Positions 33,989-42,381 of a DNA stretch of 64,000 bases are shown in pieces; the stretch's first letter is position 1, and each line of letters starts with the position of its first letter. The notes below the pieces were generated by a model that did no database searches, had not been told where the DNA came from, and saw only the letters and a program-made list of their open reading frames with translations. The position numbers and the translations under genes were made by a program. Source of the DNA: Neorhizobium sp. JUb45 (GTDB lineage: Bacteria > Pseudomonadota > Alphaproteobacteria > Rhizobiales > Rhizobiaceae); contig NZ_SLYW01000007.1 of the NCBI RefSeq assembly GCF_004343585.1, positions 1 through 64,000 of the forward strand, written 5' to 3'.

Positions 33989-34822
33989 ATGAAGAAACTC
34001 TACGCCATCACTGCCGTGCTCGCCATTTTGGGTGGGTCCGCTTTCGCTCAGGAACCGTTGAAGAGTGCGCTTGACGGCAATGCGCCGCCGTTCGCCCAAC
34101 CGAAGATGGACGGTTCCATCGAAGGTCTGACTGTCGACATGACGGCAGAAATCGCCAAGCGCCTCGGCCGCCAGATTACCGTCGACGCCATGGCATTTTC
34201 GGCGCTGATCCCGGCCCTGCAGGCAGGCACTTACGACATGCTGTCGGTTCCGATGACGGTGACACAGGAACGCTCTGATATCTTTCTCCTGACGGAAGGC
34301 ATCTGGTCCGCTGATCTGGCCTTTGTGACCAAGAAGGGCGCGCCGGCACTGACAAGCTATGACCAGCTGAAAGGCAAGGTCATTGCCGCCAACAAGGGAA
34401 ATGCCGACGAGAAGTGGGCGCGTGAGAAGGCCGGTGAAATCGGCTGGACGATCGAATCCTATGCGTCGCTGAGCGATGCCGCACAGGCGGTTCAGGCCGG
34501 ACGGGCGGATGCTGCGATCATGAATGTGCCGACTGCATTGACCTTCGCCAAGCGGAACCCAGCGCTGAAGGCTGCAGACCTGAAGGAAACCACAGGCCGC
34601 TATTTCGCCTATACGATCCCCAAGTCCTCGCCGGAACTGCGCAAGCAGATCGAAACCGTCATCGAATGCATAAAGTCGGACGGCACGGCGGCATCGCTTT
34701 ACAAAAAATGGCTTGGCGTGACGCCGGAGGCTGGATCGCTGGAAGTGACCCCGCAGGCAGGTTTCGGCCCGGTCGGCCTTGGAAATTACGATGCGACGCC
34801 GCACGAACTCGCTTGCAAGTGA
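33989..34822 (+). CDS. Polar amino-acid-type periplasmic binding protein (family 3)
   Basis: A 277-aa secreted protein. The signal peptide MKKLYAITAVLAILGGSAFA is followed by a family 3 ligand domain: SIEGLTVDMTAEIAKRLGRQ, SALIPALQAGTYDML and TVTQERSD. AGGGG-type Shine-Dalgarno precedes the ATG. It feeds the ATPase and two permeases downstream. Because the locus also encodes amide hydrolases, the ligand may be an amide, half-amide or ureido acid rather than a proteinogenic amino acid. Confidence 0.9.
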   Translation: MKKLYAITAVLAILGGSAFAQEPLKSALDGNAPPFAQPKMDGSIEGLTVDMTAEIAKRLGRQITVDAMAFSALIPALQAGTYDMLSVPMTVTQERSDIFLLTEGIWSADLAFVTKKGAPALTSYDQLKGKVIAANKGNADEKWAREKAGEIGWTIESYASLSDAAQAVQAGRADAAIMNVPTALTFAKRNPALKAADLKETTGRYFAYTIPKSSPELRKQIETVIECIKSDGTAASLYKKWLGVTPEAGSLEVTPQAGFGPVGLGNYDATPHELACK

Positions 34823-34851
34823 AAAAGACAGACTGATTAAGGCCTAGAACC

Positions 34852-35598
34852 ATGTCGCAATCGATCGCGCAGCCCATGCTCGACATTCATGCTCTGTATA
34901 AGTCTTTCAACAGCGTGAACGTTCTCAACAACATCAACCTGCGTGTCATGCCGGGTGAACTGGTGTTCTTGATCGGACCCTCGGGATCCGGAAAGTCCAC
35001 GCTTCTGCGGTGCTGCAACAGGCTGGAAGAGCCATCGGACGGCGCGATCATTGTCGACGGGATCAATATCACAGCGGTGGCGACAGACATCAACAAGATG
35101 CGCCAGCGCATCGGCATGGTGTTCCAGCAGTTCAATCTTTATCCGCACATGACGGCCGAACAGAATGTGATGCTGGCATTGCAGAGGGTGCAGAAGAAAT
35201 CCGCGACCGAGGCGCGGGAGATCGCACACCGCGAGTTGACCCGTGTCGGGCTCGGCGCCCGCCTGACCCATTATCCATCGCAGCTTTCCGGCGGCCAGCA
35301 GCAACGCGTGGCGATTGCAAGGGCGCTTTCGCTTGGGCCGAAGGTCATGCTTCTCGACGAGCCAACCTCCGCGCTTGATCCACAGCTTGTCGGCGAAATT
35401 CTGCAGGCGATGATGGATATGAAAAAGGAAGGCATGACCATGCTGGTGGTCAGCCATGAGATGCGTTTTGCCCGCGAGGCTGCGGATCGGGTCGCCTTCA
35501 TGGAGGCGGGGCAGATCGTCGAGATCGGAACGCCCGCCGAAATTCTGGCCCGGGGTCCAGAAAGCCGCGCTTGTCAATTCCTCTCGCACGGACACTGA
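34852..35598 (+). CDS. Polar amino-acid-type ABC transporter ATP-binding protein
   Basis: A 248-aa GlnQ-type ATPase: Walker A GPSGSGKST, Q-loop MVFQQFNLYPHMT, signature LSGGQQQRVAIARALSL, Walker B VMLLDEPTSALDPQ and H-loop VSHEMRFA. It lies 29 bp after the binding protein and 3 bp before the first permease. Confidence 0.92.
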   Translation: MSQSIAQPMLDIHALYKSFNSVNVLNNINLRVMPGELVFLIGPSGSGKSTLLRCCNRLEEPSDGAIIVDGINITAVATDINKMRQRIGMVFQQFNLYPHMTAEQNVMLALQRVQKKSATEAREIAHRELTRVGLGARLTHYPSQLSGGQQQRVAIARALSLGPKVMLLDEPTSALDPQLVGEILQAMMDMKKEGMTMLVVSHEMRFAREAADRVAFMEAGQIVEIGTPAEILARGPESRACQFLSHGH

Positions 35599-35601
35599 GC
35601 G

Positions 35602-36285
35602 ATGGATATAACCGGTCTCGTCGATCTCTTCTTCAACGGGGCGGTCGCGCAAACATATCTGCCCGATCTGCTGCGAGGCGCCTGGATCACGATCTATCTA
35701 TCGTTGGCGATCGTGATCGCAGGCCTCGTGTTCGGGCTCGCCTTGGCGCTGATCCGTCTTGTGTCGAACAAGGCAGTCGTTTGGTTCCTGCGGCTTTTCG
35801 TCGACTGCTTCCGTGCTGTTCCGCCACTCTCGGTCGTGCTGCTGCTTTATTTCGGCTTGCCAAGTGTCGGTATCAATCTTTCTGCGCCGTGGGTTCTCTG
35901 GCTGACGCTTTCCCTTATTCTTGCGGCCTTTGCCGAGGAGATTTTCTGGGCGGGGATTTCGGCGGTCGGCCCAGGGCAATGGGAGGCTTCCCGTTCGACC
36001 GGCATGACCAATGCTCAGACCCTTCGCTACGTGGTCTTGCCGCAGGCGATGCGGCTTTGTATCCCACCGCTGACCAACCGCGCGCTGGCAATTTCCAAGA
36101 ATACAGCGCTTGGGACCGCAATCGGCATGCCGGAGCTTTTGAACGAAGCGCAGACCGCACTGTCCTTTTCCGGCAATGCGACGCCGCTGATCATGGCGGC
36201 GATCCTCTACCTGATCATCTTCATGCCGCTGATGGCTCTGGCAGGCAGTCTTGAAAAACGCATGGCCTGGGGGGCGCGGACATGA
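35602..36285 (+). CDS. Polar amino-acid-type ABC transporter permease 1
   Basis: A 227-aa HisMQ-type permease with about five hydrophobic spans. The coupling loop contains VGPGQWEASRSTGMTNAQTL followed by VVLPQAMRLCIPPL. Its stop overlaps the next start as ATGA, consistent with a co-translated heterodimer. Confidence 0.9.
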   Translation: MDITGLVDLFFNGAVAQTYLPDLLRGAWITIYLSLAIVIAGLVFGLALALIRLVSNKAVVWFLRLFVDCFRAVPPLSVVLLLYFGLPSVGINLSAPWVLWLTLSLILAAFAEEIFWAGISAVGPGQWEASRSTGMTNAQTLRYVVLPQAMRLCIPPLTNRALAISKNTALGTAIGMPELLNEAQTALSFSGNATPLIMAAILYLIIFMPLMALAGSLEKRMAWGART

Positions 36286-36950
36286 ACGATCTGATCGAAC
36301 AATTCTTCAATCTCGACATCATGAGCCAAGCGCTCCCCTATCTCATGAGCGGACTGATGATCACCCTCGTACTGACGGCCGTTCTGGCGCCCGTCGGTTT
36401 CGTTATCGGCCTCGGGTTTGCGCTCGTGTCTGAATCACACTCGCCGGTCCTGCGCTGGATCGTCAGGACATGGGTAAACGTCTTTCGCACCATGCCGCCG
36501 CTGGTGCTGATCATCGTGACATTTTCCGCTCTGCCATTTCTGGGCGTCAGGCTGCCAGCAATCATGTGCGCGATCATCGCACTGCTGCTCAACAACACGG
36601 CCTATTATTGCGAGATAATTCGAGCGGGTCTCGGCTCGGTTTCGCCAGGGCAAATGGAAGCTGCCCGTTCGACCGGCCTCGGATACAGGGATTCCCTCCG
36701 CTATGTCGTCCTGCCGCAAGCGTTGCGCAACGTGTTGCCGGACCTTGCGTCCAATACGATCGAGGTTGTGAAGGCGACTTCACTCGTCTCGATTGTTGGT
36801 GTTTACGACCTTCTCTATTCGGCCAGCACCATACGCTCGGTGACGTTCAACACCTCGTCGCTGACACTGGCGGCGATAATCTATCTCGTAATCCTTCTGC
36901 CGGCAGTTCGGCTTTCAGGGCGGCTGGAGCGGAAGCCACAAACAGCTTAG
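36282..36950 (+). CDS. Polar amino-acid-type ABC transporter permease 2
   Basis: A 222-aa HisMQ-type permease, partner of the preceding gene. The coupling loop reads SVSPGQMEAARSTGLGYRDS with VVLPQALRNVLPDL. It is the last gene of the operon; IS debris starts 11 bp after its stop. Confidence 0.9.
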   Translation: MNDLIEQFFNLDIMSQALPYLMSGLMITLVLTAVLAPVGFVIGLGFALVSESHSPVLRWIVRTWVNVFRTMPPLVLIIVTFSALPFLGVRLPAIMCAIIALLLNNTAYYCEIIRAGLGSVSPGQMEAARSTGLGYRDSLRYVVLPQALRNVLPDLASNTIEVVKATSLVSIVGVYDLLYSASTIRSVTFNTSSLTLAAIIYLVILLPAVRLSGRLERKPQTA

Positions 36951-36961
36951 AGCCCGAACCT

Positions 36962-37078
36962 ATGGCAAGGGATCTCAAACGAATGCTGTCAGGGGGATGC
37001 GGCCTCACGGGAACAGATTTGATCCAGATTTACGGCCTGGGCTCCTCGCTCGCCCTCAAGATCACCGGCGAGTGCTAA
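36962..37078 (+). pseudogene. IS110-type transposase fragment
   Basis: A 38-codon frame reads TGTDLIQIYGLGSSLALKIT followed by GEC-stop. It resembles the D-L-x-x-I-x-G-[IL]-x-x-x-x-A-L-K segment before the C-terminal domain of IS110-family transposases. Nothing else of the element remains. Confidence 0.5.
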
Positions 37079-37146
37079 ACGGAGCTGCGGTCATGGAGGA
37101 CCGCCACGCACTTCATGGCTCTGTCTTGTACCTGGGAACAAGATCT

Positions 37147-37183
37147 CGGGAGGCAAAGTGAAATGCGCGTTCTTGGCCTCCCG
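37147..37183. terminator. Possible bidirectional terminator hairpin
   Basis: CGGGAGGC at 37147-37154 pairs with GCCTCCCG at 37176-37183. It lies between the rightward transporter operon and the stop of the leftward DUF1488 gene. No T-run is present. Confidence 0.35.
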
Positions 37184-37198
37184 GCAACTGCGGTCAAT

Positions 37199-37465
37199 TC
37201 AGCGGAAGTTGTCGAGATCCAGATGGATCGTCTGGCTGCGGTTTGCCTTGTAGGCCGCTTGGGCAGCCTTTAAGATTCTCGGTTTCAGGGCATCAAATGA
37301 TGCAAGATACTCCGCCTCGCTGGCCGTCCGACTGGTGAAGTTGCCTCCAAGCACTTCTCCCGCCACGAAAAAATACACTTCGAACATTCCGTCGTGGCCA
37401 CAAAAGCGTACGCGCTTTCGCGCTTCGTCATAGCTTCGCGCATTGTTGGGGAAGGCCAGGGTCAT
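37199..37465 (-). CDS. DUF1488 family protein
   Basis: An 88-aa protein of a small family widespread in rhizobia: MTLAFPNNARSYDEARKRVR, then FCGHDGMFEVYFFVAG and a C-terminal DALKPRILKAAQAAY helix. Function unknown. The ATG at 37465 is preferred over 37471 because GAGAG is then at a sensible distance. It stands alone. Confidence 0.8.
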   Translation of the reverse strand: MTLAFPNNARSYDEARKRVRFCGHDGMFEVYFFVAGEVLGGNFTSRTASEAEYLASFDALKPRILKAAQAAYKANRSQTIHLDLDNFR

Positions 37466-37546
37466 GAACATACTCTCGTTGGCTGGGCGGCGTTAGCGCG
37501 GCATGCCAAGGCACCGCCAAGCTGCAGCGTTCAAAGCCAACCGCTT

Positions 37547-37770
37547 CGCCCTCATGTCGTTACGATATAATAAATTTCAATATTGACGCCATTATCGGGA
37601 GAATTATTCATCTCCGTATCGTTGATATCATGAGATATAAATCGATTATTCAGAATAAAAAACGTTCGATAATTTATTATTATATCGTTAATCTGTTGAA
37701 TTTAGATCTGTAAATACCATCTTGTATTTATAATTGTATAGAAAATATTTCAGAAATAAAATTTGTTCGC
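37547..37770. repeat. AT-rich intergenic region with long imperfect inverted repeat
   Basis: About 220 bp of very low GC in an otherwise GC-rich window. The arm TTACGATATAATAAATT at 37560-37576 is matched in reverse by AATTTATTATTATATCGTT at 37671-37689, apart from a 3-nt insertion. It separates the DUF1488 gene from the glycosyltransferase operon. AT-rich regions of this kind upstream of rhizobial polysaccharide genes are typical targets of Ros/MucR-type regulators; that link is inferred. Confidence 0.55.
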
Positions 37771-37899
37771 CGATTTTTGTTCGAGAGCGCTCGAAATTCT
37801 ACTCCTTGCAGCCTCGATCCGGCCAACTCGATCCTCAAGGCACTCGCTGTTCCGACCTCAGATCGCTCCGGTCTTAGCGGCAGATCCGGGAGATATCGT

Positions 37900-38163
37900 A
37901 TGCTCGAATATGCCAGCGTGCACACAGCATCAAAACCATGGGCCAAACGCGGCGACGCATTTTTTTTCGATGAAAGACGAACCTCTTTCACCGTGGGAGA
38001 TGGTGAGCTGGTCGTTCTGCTGGCCTACACGGGCGACGTTGGAATGATGCGCGATCTTGGCTCGCAACCGTCCCGCTGGAATGCGGGAGACCGTCGGCAG
38101 ACGGATGTAACTCAATCAAAGCCGGTCGCCTCGACGTCCCGCTCAATGCAGGAGATGTCATGA
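37900..38163 (+). CDS. Putative small protein coupled to the glycosyltransferase gene
   Basis: An 87-aa frame starting MLEYASVHTASKPWAK. GGGAG stands 7 nt before the ATG, the codon choice is natural for this genome, and the stop overlaps the next ATG as ATGA, all of which favour a real leader gene. The product includes SFTVGDGELVVLLAYTGDVG and a Ser/Thr-rich tail and matches no family I know. It may instead be part of the long 5' untranslated region. Confidence 0.4.
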   Translation: MLEYASVHTASKPWAKRGDAFFFDERRTSFTVGDGELVVLLAYTGDVGMMRDLGSQPSRWNAGDRRQTDVTQSKPVASTSRSMQEMS

Positions 38164-40448
38164 CCCACCTTAGGAAAATTGCTTTTATAGGAAACTCGCT
38201 GCCGCGCCGCTGTGGCATCGCAACCTTCACGACCGATTTGCAGCAGGCCGTCTCGGCCTCCGCTGCATCCGTCGAAACCGCCATCGTTGCCATGACCGAT
38301 CATGGACATGCCTATCAATATCCCAAGGTCGTGCATATCGAGATCGCCGATCAGGACATTGATGACTATGTCGCGGCGGCCAACACGCTGAATGCCGAGG
38401 AATTCGACCTTGTCTGCCTTCAGCATGAATTCGGTATCTTCGGCGGCATCGACGGCAGTCATATCCTTGCACTGCTGTCACGGCTGGAAATGCCGGTCGT
38501 CACCACTCTTCACACCGTTCTGGCTGAGCCCACTCCTTTGCAGCGCCGTGTCCTCAATACCATTATCGACATTTCCTCGAAAGTTGTGGTGATGGCCGAA
38601 CATGGACGAAAACTTTTACGCCACATCTATGAAGTCCCAGCCGCAAAAATCGAAGTGATCGCACATGGCATTCCCGATATCGCCTTCTGCGAACCGGAAG
38701 CGTCAAAGGCCAAGCTTGGATTTCAGGGGAAATCGGTCATTTTGACATTCGGCCTGTTGTCACCGAACAAGGGCATCGAGGTGATGATCGATGCCATGCC
38801 GCTTATTTTGCAAAGTCAGCAGGATGCGGTCTATGTGGTCCTTGGTGCGACGCATCCCAATCTCGTTCGCAACGAAGGCGAAGCCTATCGGCACCGTCTT
38901 GCGACACGCGCCAGAGACCTGGGCGTCGAGAACCACGTCGTTTTTCTCGACCAGTTCGTCGATCTGCCAACCCTCCTGGACTTCATTTCGATGTGCGATG
39001 TCTATGCGACGCCCTATCTGAATGAGGCGCAGATGACTTCCGGCACGCTTGCCTACAGTTTCGGGTCAGGAAAGGCGGTGGTTTCCACGCCCTATTGGCA
39101 TGCGCGCGAGCTTTTGGTGGACGGATTTGGGGTGCTGGTGCCGTTCAACGATGCGAAGGCGATCGGTTCGGAGATCGCGGCACTTCTGACCGACGATGTT
39201 CGGCGAGACGCTATCCGCGCTCGGGCTTACGCGGCAAGTCGATCGATGACCTGGGAGCGCACAGCCGAGCATTATCTGGAACTTTTCGAGCAGGCCGTCC
39301 ACCCACGAACCGGTCCCGGCGAAATCGCCCCCGTTGGAGGCGCGCTATCTGCCCTTGTCACGCACACATCACCAGCGCCAAACTTCGACGCCTTCATTGC
39401 GATGTGTGACGATACCGGATTGTTTCAACATGCGGTGCATTCAATACCCGATCGGTCACATGGCTATTGCGTCGATGACAATGCCCGAGGTTTGCTGCTG
39501 GCGGTGACGCTCGATGCCGGCGGGGAGATTCCGCTGCCTGGGATTTTAACGACGCGTTTTGCCGCCTTTGTTCAGCATGCCTGGAATCCTGACACCAAGC
39601 GGTTTCGAAACTTCATGAGTTTTGATCGGCGCTGGCTTGAAGACACGGGCTCGGAGGACAGTCATGGTAGAACCTTGTGGGCGCTGGGGGAATGCGCGCG
39701 GGGCGCTGCTGAAGCCTCCGTCCGCAACTGGGCTGGAGCGCTGTTTGCCGAAGCCATGCCGGTGGTCGAGACCTTTTCATCGCCGCGAGCCTGGGCGTTT
39801 ACACTCCTCGGGCTCGACGGCTACTGCGCTCATCGTGTTGACGACATCAATGCAAGGCGGGTCCGATTGCGCCTTGCCGAACGGCTGATGGCGCTTCTCG
39901 CGAAGGTGGAGAAGCCGGGTCGGCCATGGTTCGAAGACGGGTTGTCCTACGACAATGCGCGTCTGCCTCAGGCGCTGCTGGTGGCTGGCCTCGCGGCTGG
40001 AAAGGCGGACTACGTGTCTGCGGGATTGAGGACGCTGCGGTGGCTGATCACTATCCAGACAGCAAAAGAAGGTCATTTCCGTCCAATCGGGAGTGACGGG
40101 TTCAGTGATATTGGCATGCCGCCACAACGTTTCGACCAGCAGCCACTGGAAGCGGCGGCAACGATCTCGGCATGCCTTGTCGCTTCGTACGCCGATCGTC
40201 ACCCCGAATGGAAAGATCATGCCGAACTCGCTTTGGCCTGGTTCCTCGGAAAAAACGATCTGTCTCTGTCGCTCGTGGATACAGAGACCGGAAGCTGCCG
40301 GGACGGGTTGCACCGCGCGCGCGCCAACGAAAACAGAGGGGCCGAATCCCTGCTTTCCTACCTTCTTGGACTTGTTGAGTTCCGCAAGCTGATGCGGGCG
40401 AACAGTCATTTGACGACAGCGTCGCCATCGCACGCGTTGAGCGCCTGA
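38160..40448 (+). CDS. GT4 glycosyltransferase fused to an alpha/alpha-toroid domain
   Basis: A 762-aa two-domain protein. Residues 1-385 form a GT-B glycosyltransferase of family 4: PRRCGIATFTTDL, the LQHEFGIFGG segment, ILTFGLLSPNKGIEVMIDAM, and a C-terminal nucleotide-sugar region around PYLNEAQMTSGTLAYSFGSG. Residues 400-740 are helical with D/W-rich motifs (SHGYCVDDNARGLLL, DRRWLEDTGSEDSHGRTLWA, PWFEDGLSYDNARLPQA) that look like an (alpha/alpha)6 toroid glycosidase or epimerase fold. AGGAG lies 6 nt before the ATG. The next gene encodes a GH130 enzyme, a pairing consistent with synthesis and turnover of a mannose-containing glycan, though the sugar cannot be read. Confidence 0.82.
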   Translation: MTHLRKIAFIGNSLPRRCGIATFTTDLQQAVSASAASVETAIVAMTDHGHAYQYPKVVHIEIADQDIDDYVAAANTLNAEEFDLVCLQHEFGIFGGIDGSHILALLSRLEMPVVTTLHTVLAEPTPLQRRVLNTIIDISSKVVVMAEHGRKLLRHIYEVPAAKIEVIAHGIPDIAFCEPEASKAKLGFQGKSVILTFGLLSPNKGIEVMIDAMPLILQSQQDAVYVVLGATHPNLVRNEGEAYRHRLATRARDLGVENHVVFLDQFVDLPTLLDFISMCDVYATPYLNEAQMTSGTLAYSFGSGKAVVSTPYWHARELLVDGFGVLVPFNDAKAIGSEIAALLTDDVRRDAIRARAYAASRSMTWERTAEHYLELFEQAVHPRTGPGEIAPVGGALSALVTHTSPAPNFDAFIAMCDDTGLFQHAVHSIPDRSHGYCVDDNARGLLLAVTLDAGGEIPLPGILTTRFAAFVQHAWNPDTKRFRNFMSFDRRWLEDTGSEDSHGRTLWALGECARGAAEASVRNWAGALFAEAMPVVETFSSPRAWAFTLLGLDGYCAHRVDDINARRVRLRLAERLMALLAKVEKPGRPWFEDGLSYDNARLPQALLVAGLAAGKADYVSAGLRTLRWLITIQTAKEGHFRPIGSDGFSDIGMPPQRFDQQPLEAAATISACLVASYADRHPEWKDHAELALAWFLGKNDLSLSLVDTETGSCRDGLHRARANENRGAESLLSYLLGLVEFRKLMRANSHLTTASPSHALSA

Positions 40449-40482
40449 AATTCGTCTCCAATCAAATTGAAATGAGATCGCT

Positions 40483-41778
40483 TTGTCAAAGGGCACAATC
40501 GTCAACCGTCAGTCACTCTTGCTGCGTCCAGACCCCTCACGCGTGGTCGTCAGACCATTCAAACCTGCGACCGAGCCACGCGACCTCAATCCGACCGACA
40601 AGACACGGGCCAACCATATTGCTGACCGGGTTCTGGCGCTTGATCTGCAAATAGCCGAAGCGCTGCTGGCGGATGTGCTTGAACACTTCGAGGGGCGTCA
40701 CCGTAACCTGCTGGCGACCTTTGAAGCGCGCGCTGACGAGATGGAAGAAGCTTTTTCGGCGCATGCAGAATTCAGTAAAACGCAACGGCAACTGGTCGGC
40801 GCGTATTTCCTTAATGAATATTCTTTCGAGGCGTCTGCTCTTTTCAATCCGAGCATCGTTGCGCATCCGGATCAGTCCGGCGTGGCACCAGGCAGTCGGC
40901 GTTTCGTGTTGAGCCTGCGCGCGGTGGGGGAGGGGCATGTCTCCTCGCTGACATTCCGAACGGGTGTGATCGACGCCGATGGCAGTGTCGAGATCGAGCC
41001 TACAGCAAGGCTTGCGGCGACACCTACAATTCACACGCCGTTACCCCTTTTGGCCGACGAGCCGGTGAGGCTGAGCTTTGGTGCTGGTCAGCATATCAGC
41101 GAACGTGTCATCTTTCCCATTACGTTTGCGCAGTCGAACGGCATCGAGGATGCCCGCTTCGTTGCGTTCGAAGACGAGGGGGAGACGACGTTTTATGCGA
41201 CCTACACGGCCTATAACGGCAAGGCGATCCGCTCAGAGCTGTTGCAGACCGGCGATTTCCTGACGTTCACGATGACGCCGCTGACCGGTACGGCCTCCCA
41301 TAACAAGGGGATGGCGCTTTTCCCGCGAAAATTTGACGGGCGATACGCGATGATCGGCAGGCAGGATAACGAAAACCTCTATCTTCTCTATTCTGATGAT
41401 CTTCATGTGTGGAATGGTGGAGAGCCGATCCTGCGGCCGAAATACCCATGGGAATTCGTGCAGATGGGAAATTGCGGCTCGCCCATCGAGCTGGATGAGG
41501 GATGGCTGCTGCTCACACATGGTGTGGGACCGGTGCGCAGATACGCCATCGGAGCGGCGCTGCTCGACAAGAATGACCCCTCCAGGGTCATCGCTCGCTC
41601 ACGAGAGCCGCTGGTTCGGCCTGAACCATCCGAACGCGAAGGATACGTTCCCAATGTGGTCTATACCTGCGGAGGTATGCGGCACGGCGATCTGATCGTT
41701 CTGCCCTATGCCGTGTGTGATACGTTTTCCAGTTTCTCGACGATCCCTATCGCCGACCTTCTGCATACGCTTGATTGA
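40483..41778 (+). CDS. GH130-family glycosidase or phosphorylase
   Basis: A 431-aa five-bladed beta-propeller of the GH130 type. Visible elements include FNPSIVAHPDQ near residue 120, NGIEDARFVAFED near 225 (the catalytic Asp/Glu region), SHNKGMALFPRKFDGRYAM, and a C-terminal EGYVPNVVYTCGG. Known members phosphorolyse or hydrolyse beta-1,2- or beta-1,4-mannosides. The only sensible start is TTG at 40483; the first in-frame ATG would remove 80 residues. It follows the GT4 fusion by 34 bp in one operon. Confidence 0.85.
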   Translation: MSKGTIVNRQSLLLRPDPSRVVVRPFKPATEPRDLNPTDKTRANHIADRVLALDLQIAEALLADVLEHFEGRHRNLLATFEARADEMEEAFSAHAEFSKTQRQLVGAYFLNEYSFEASALFNPSIVAHPDQSGVAPGSRRFVLSLRAVGEGHVSSLTFRTGVIDADGSVEIEPTARLAATPTIHTPLPLLADEPVRLSFGAGQHISERVIFPITFAQSNGIEDARFVAFEDEGETTFYATYTAYNGKAIRSELLQTGDFLTFTMTPLTGTASHNKGMALFPRKFDGRYAMIGRQDNENLYLLYSDDLHVWNGGEPILRPKYPWEFVQMGNCGSPIELDEGWLLLTHGVGPVRRYAIGAALLDKNDPSRVIARSREPLVRPEPSEREGYVPNVVYTCGGMRHGDLIVLPYAVCDTFSSFSTIPIADLLHTLD

Positions 41779-42381
41779 TAACAGGAAGATCACCGGCGTT
41801 CTTTACGAATGAAGCTATGCAATGCCACCGACCATCATCTTGACCCGACGCCCGATTGGCGATTTCCGTAGGTTATCTAACGTCTGTGGGTATTCATCTT
41901 GAATTTATGACGGCTGCCGCGAGATGGATGATTGCTGAGAAGCTTTCGTCTGTCTTGTCTGCTCTCATTGCGATGCGCTTGAAGTCTTTTAGTTTGCAGA
42001 AAAAAACTCTCGATGAGATATCATAGGGCTTGTTTTGATCGGAAGACACATAGTCCCCCTTTGTTGGGGCAAGGATTGAGGGGCCTTAAGGCAACGCCCT
42101 GAAGATGAGCTGCCTTCAACAGTAGGTCGTTCCACTTTTTTGAGATTGCACGCGCAGGTCGAGTAATGGGCCCGTTCCTCACGGAACGATAGGCCAACGC
42201 ATCTGTGAGGTGTTTAGTCCCACAGTGTAATGGCGTATTATTGTCGCGATCACAGAGGGACACTCTATGGGCCAATTTCTTCACGGCAGCGCCAAAACCG
42301 CTGGAGCGAAATCGAAACTGGATAAACTTGGGAGCGAGCTCATTGCCGCGAGTAGCGAGGATACCGGCTTGGCGTCAAACA
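41779..42381. other. Gene-free region with IS debris
   Basis: Near 42063-42110 the sequence repeats the tail of the orfA remnant at 14525-14580 (TTGGGGCAAGG, CGCCCTGAAGA, GAGC-GCCT). At 42268 an ATG reads MGQFLHGSAKT, the characteristic first residues of a common rhizobial integrase-type transposase, but similarity ends within about 12 codons. No intact gene is present. Confidence 0.55.
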
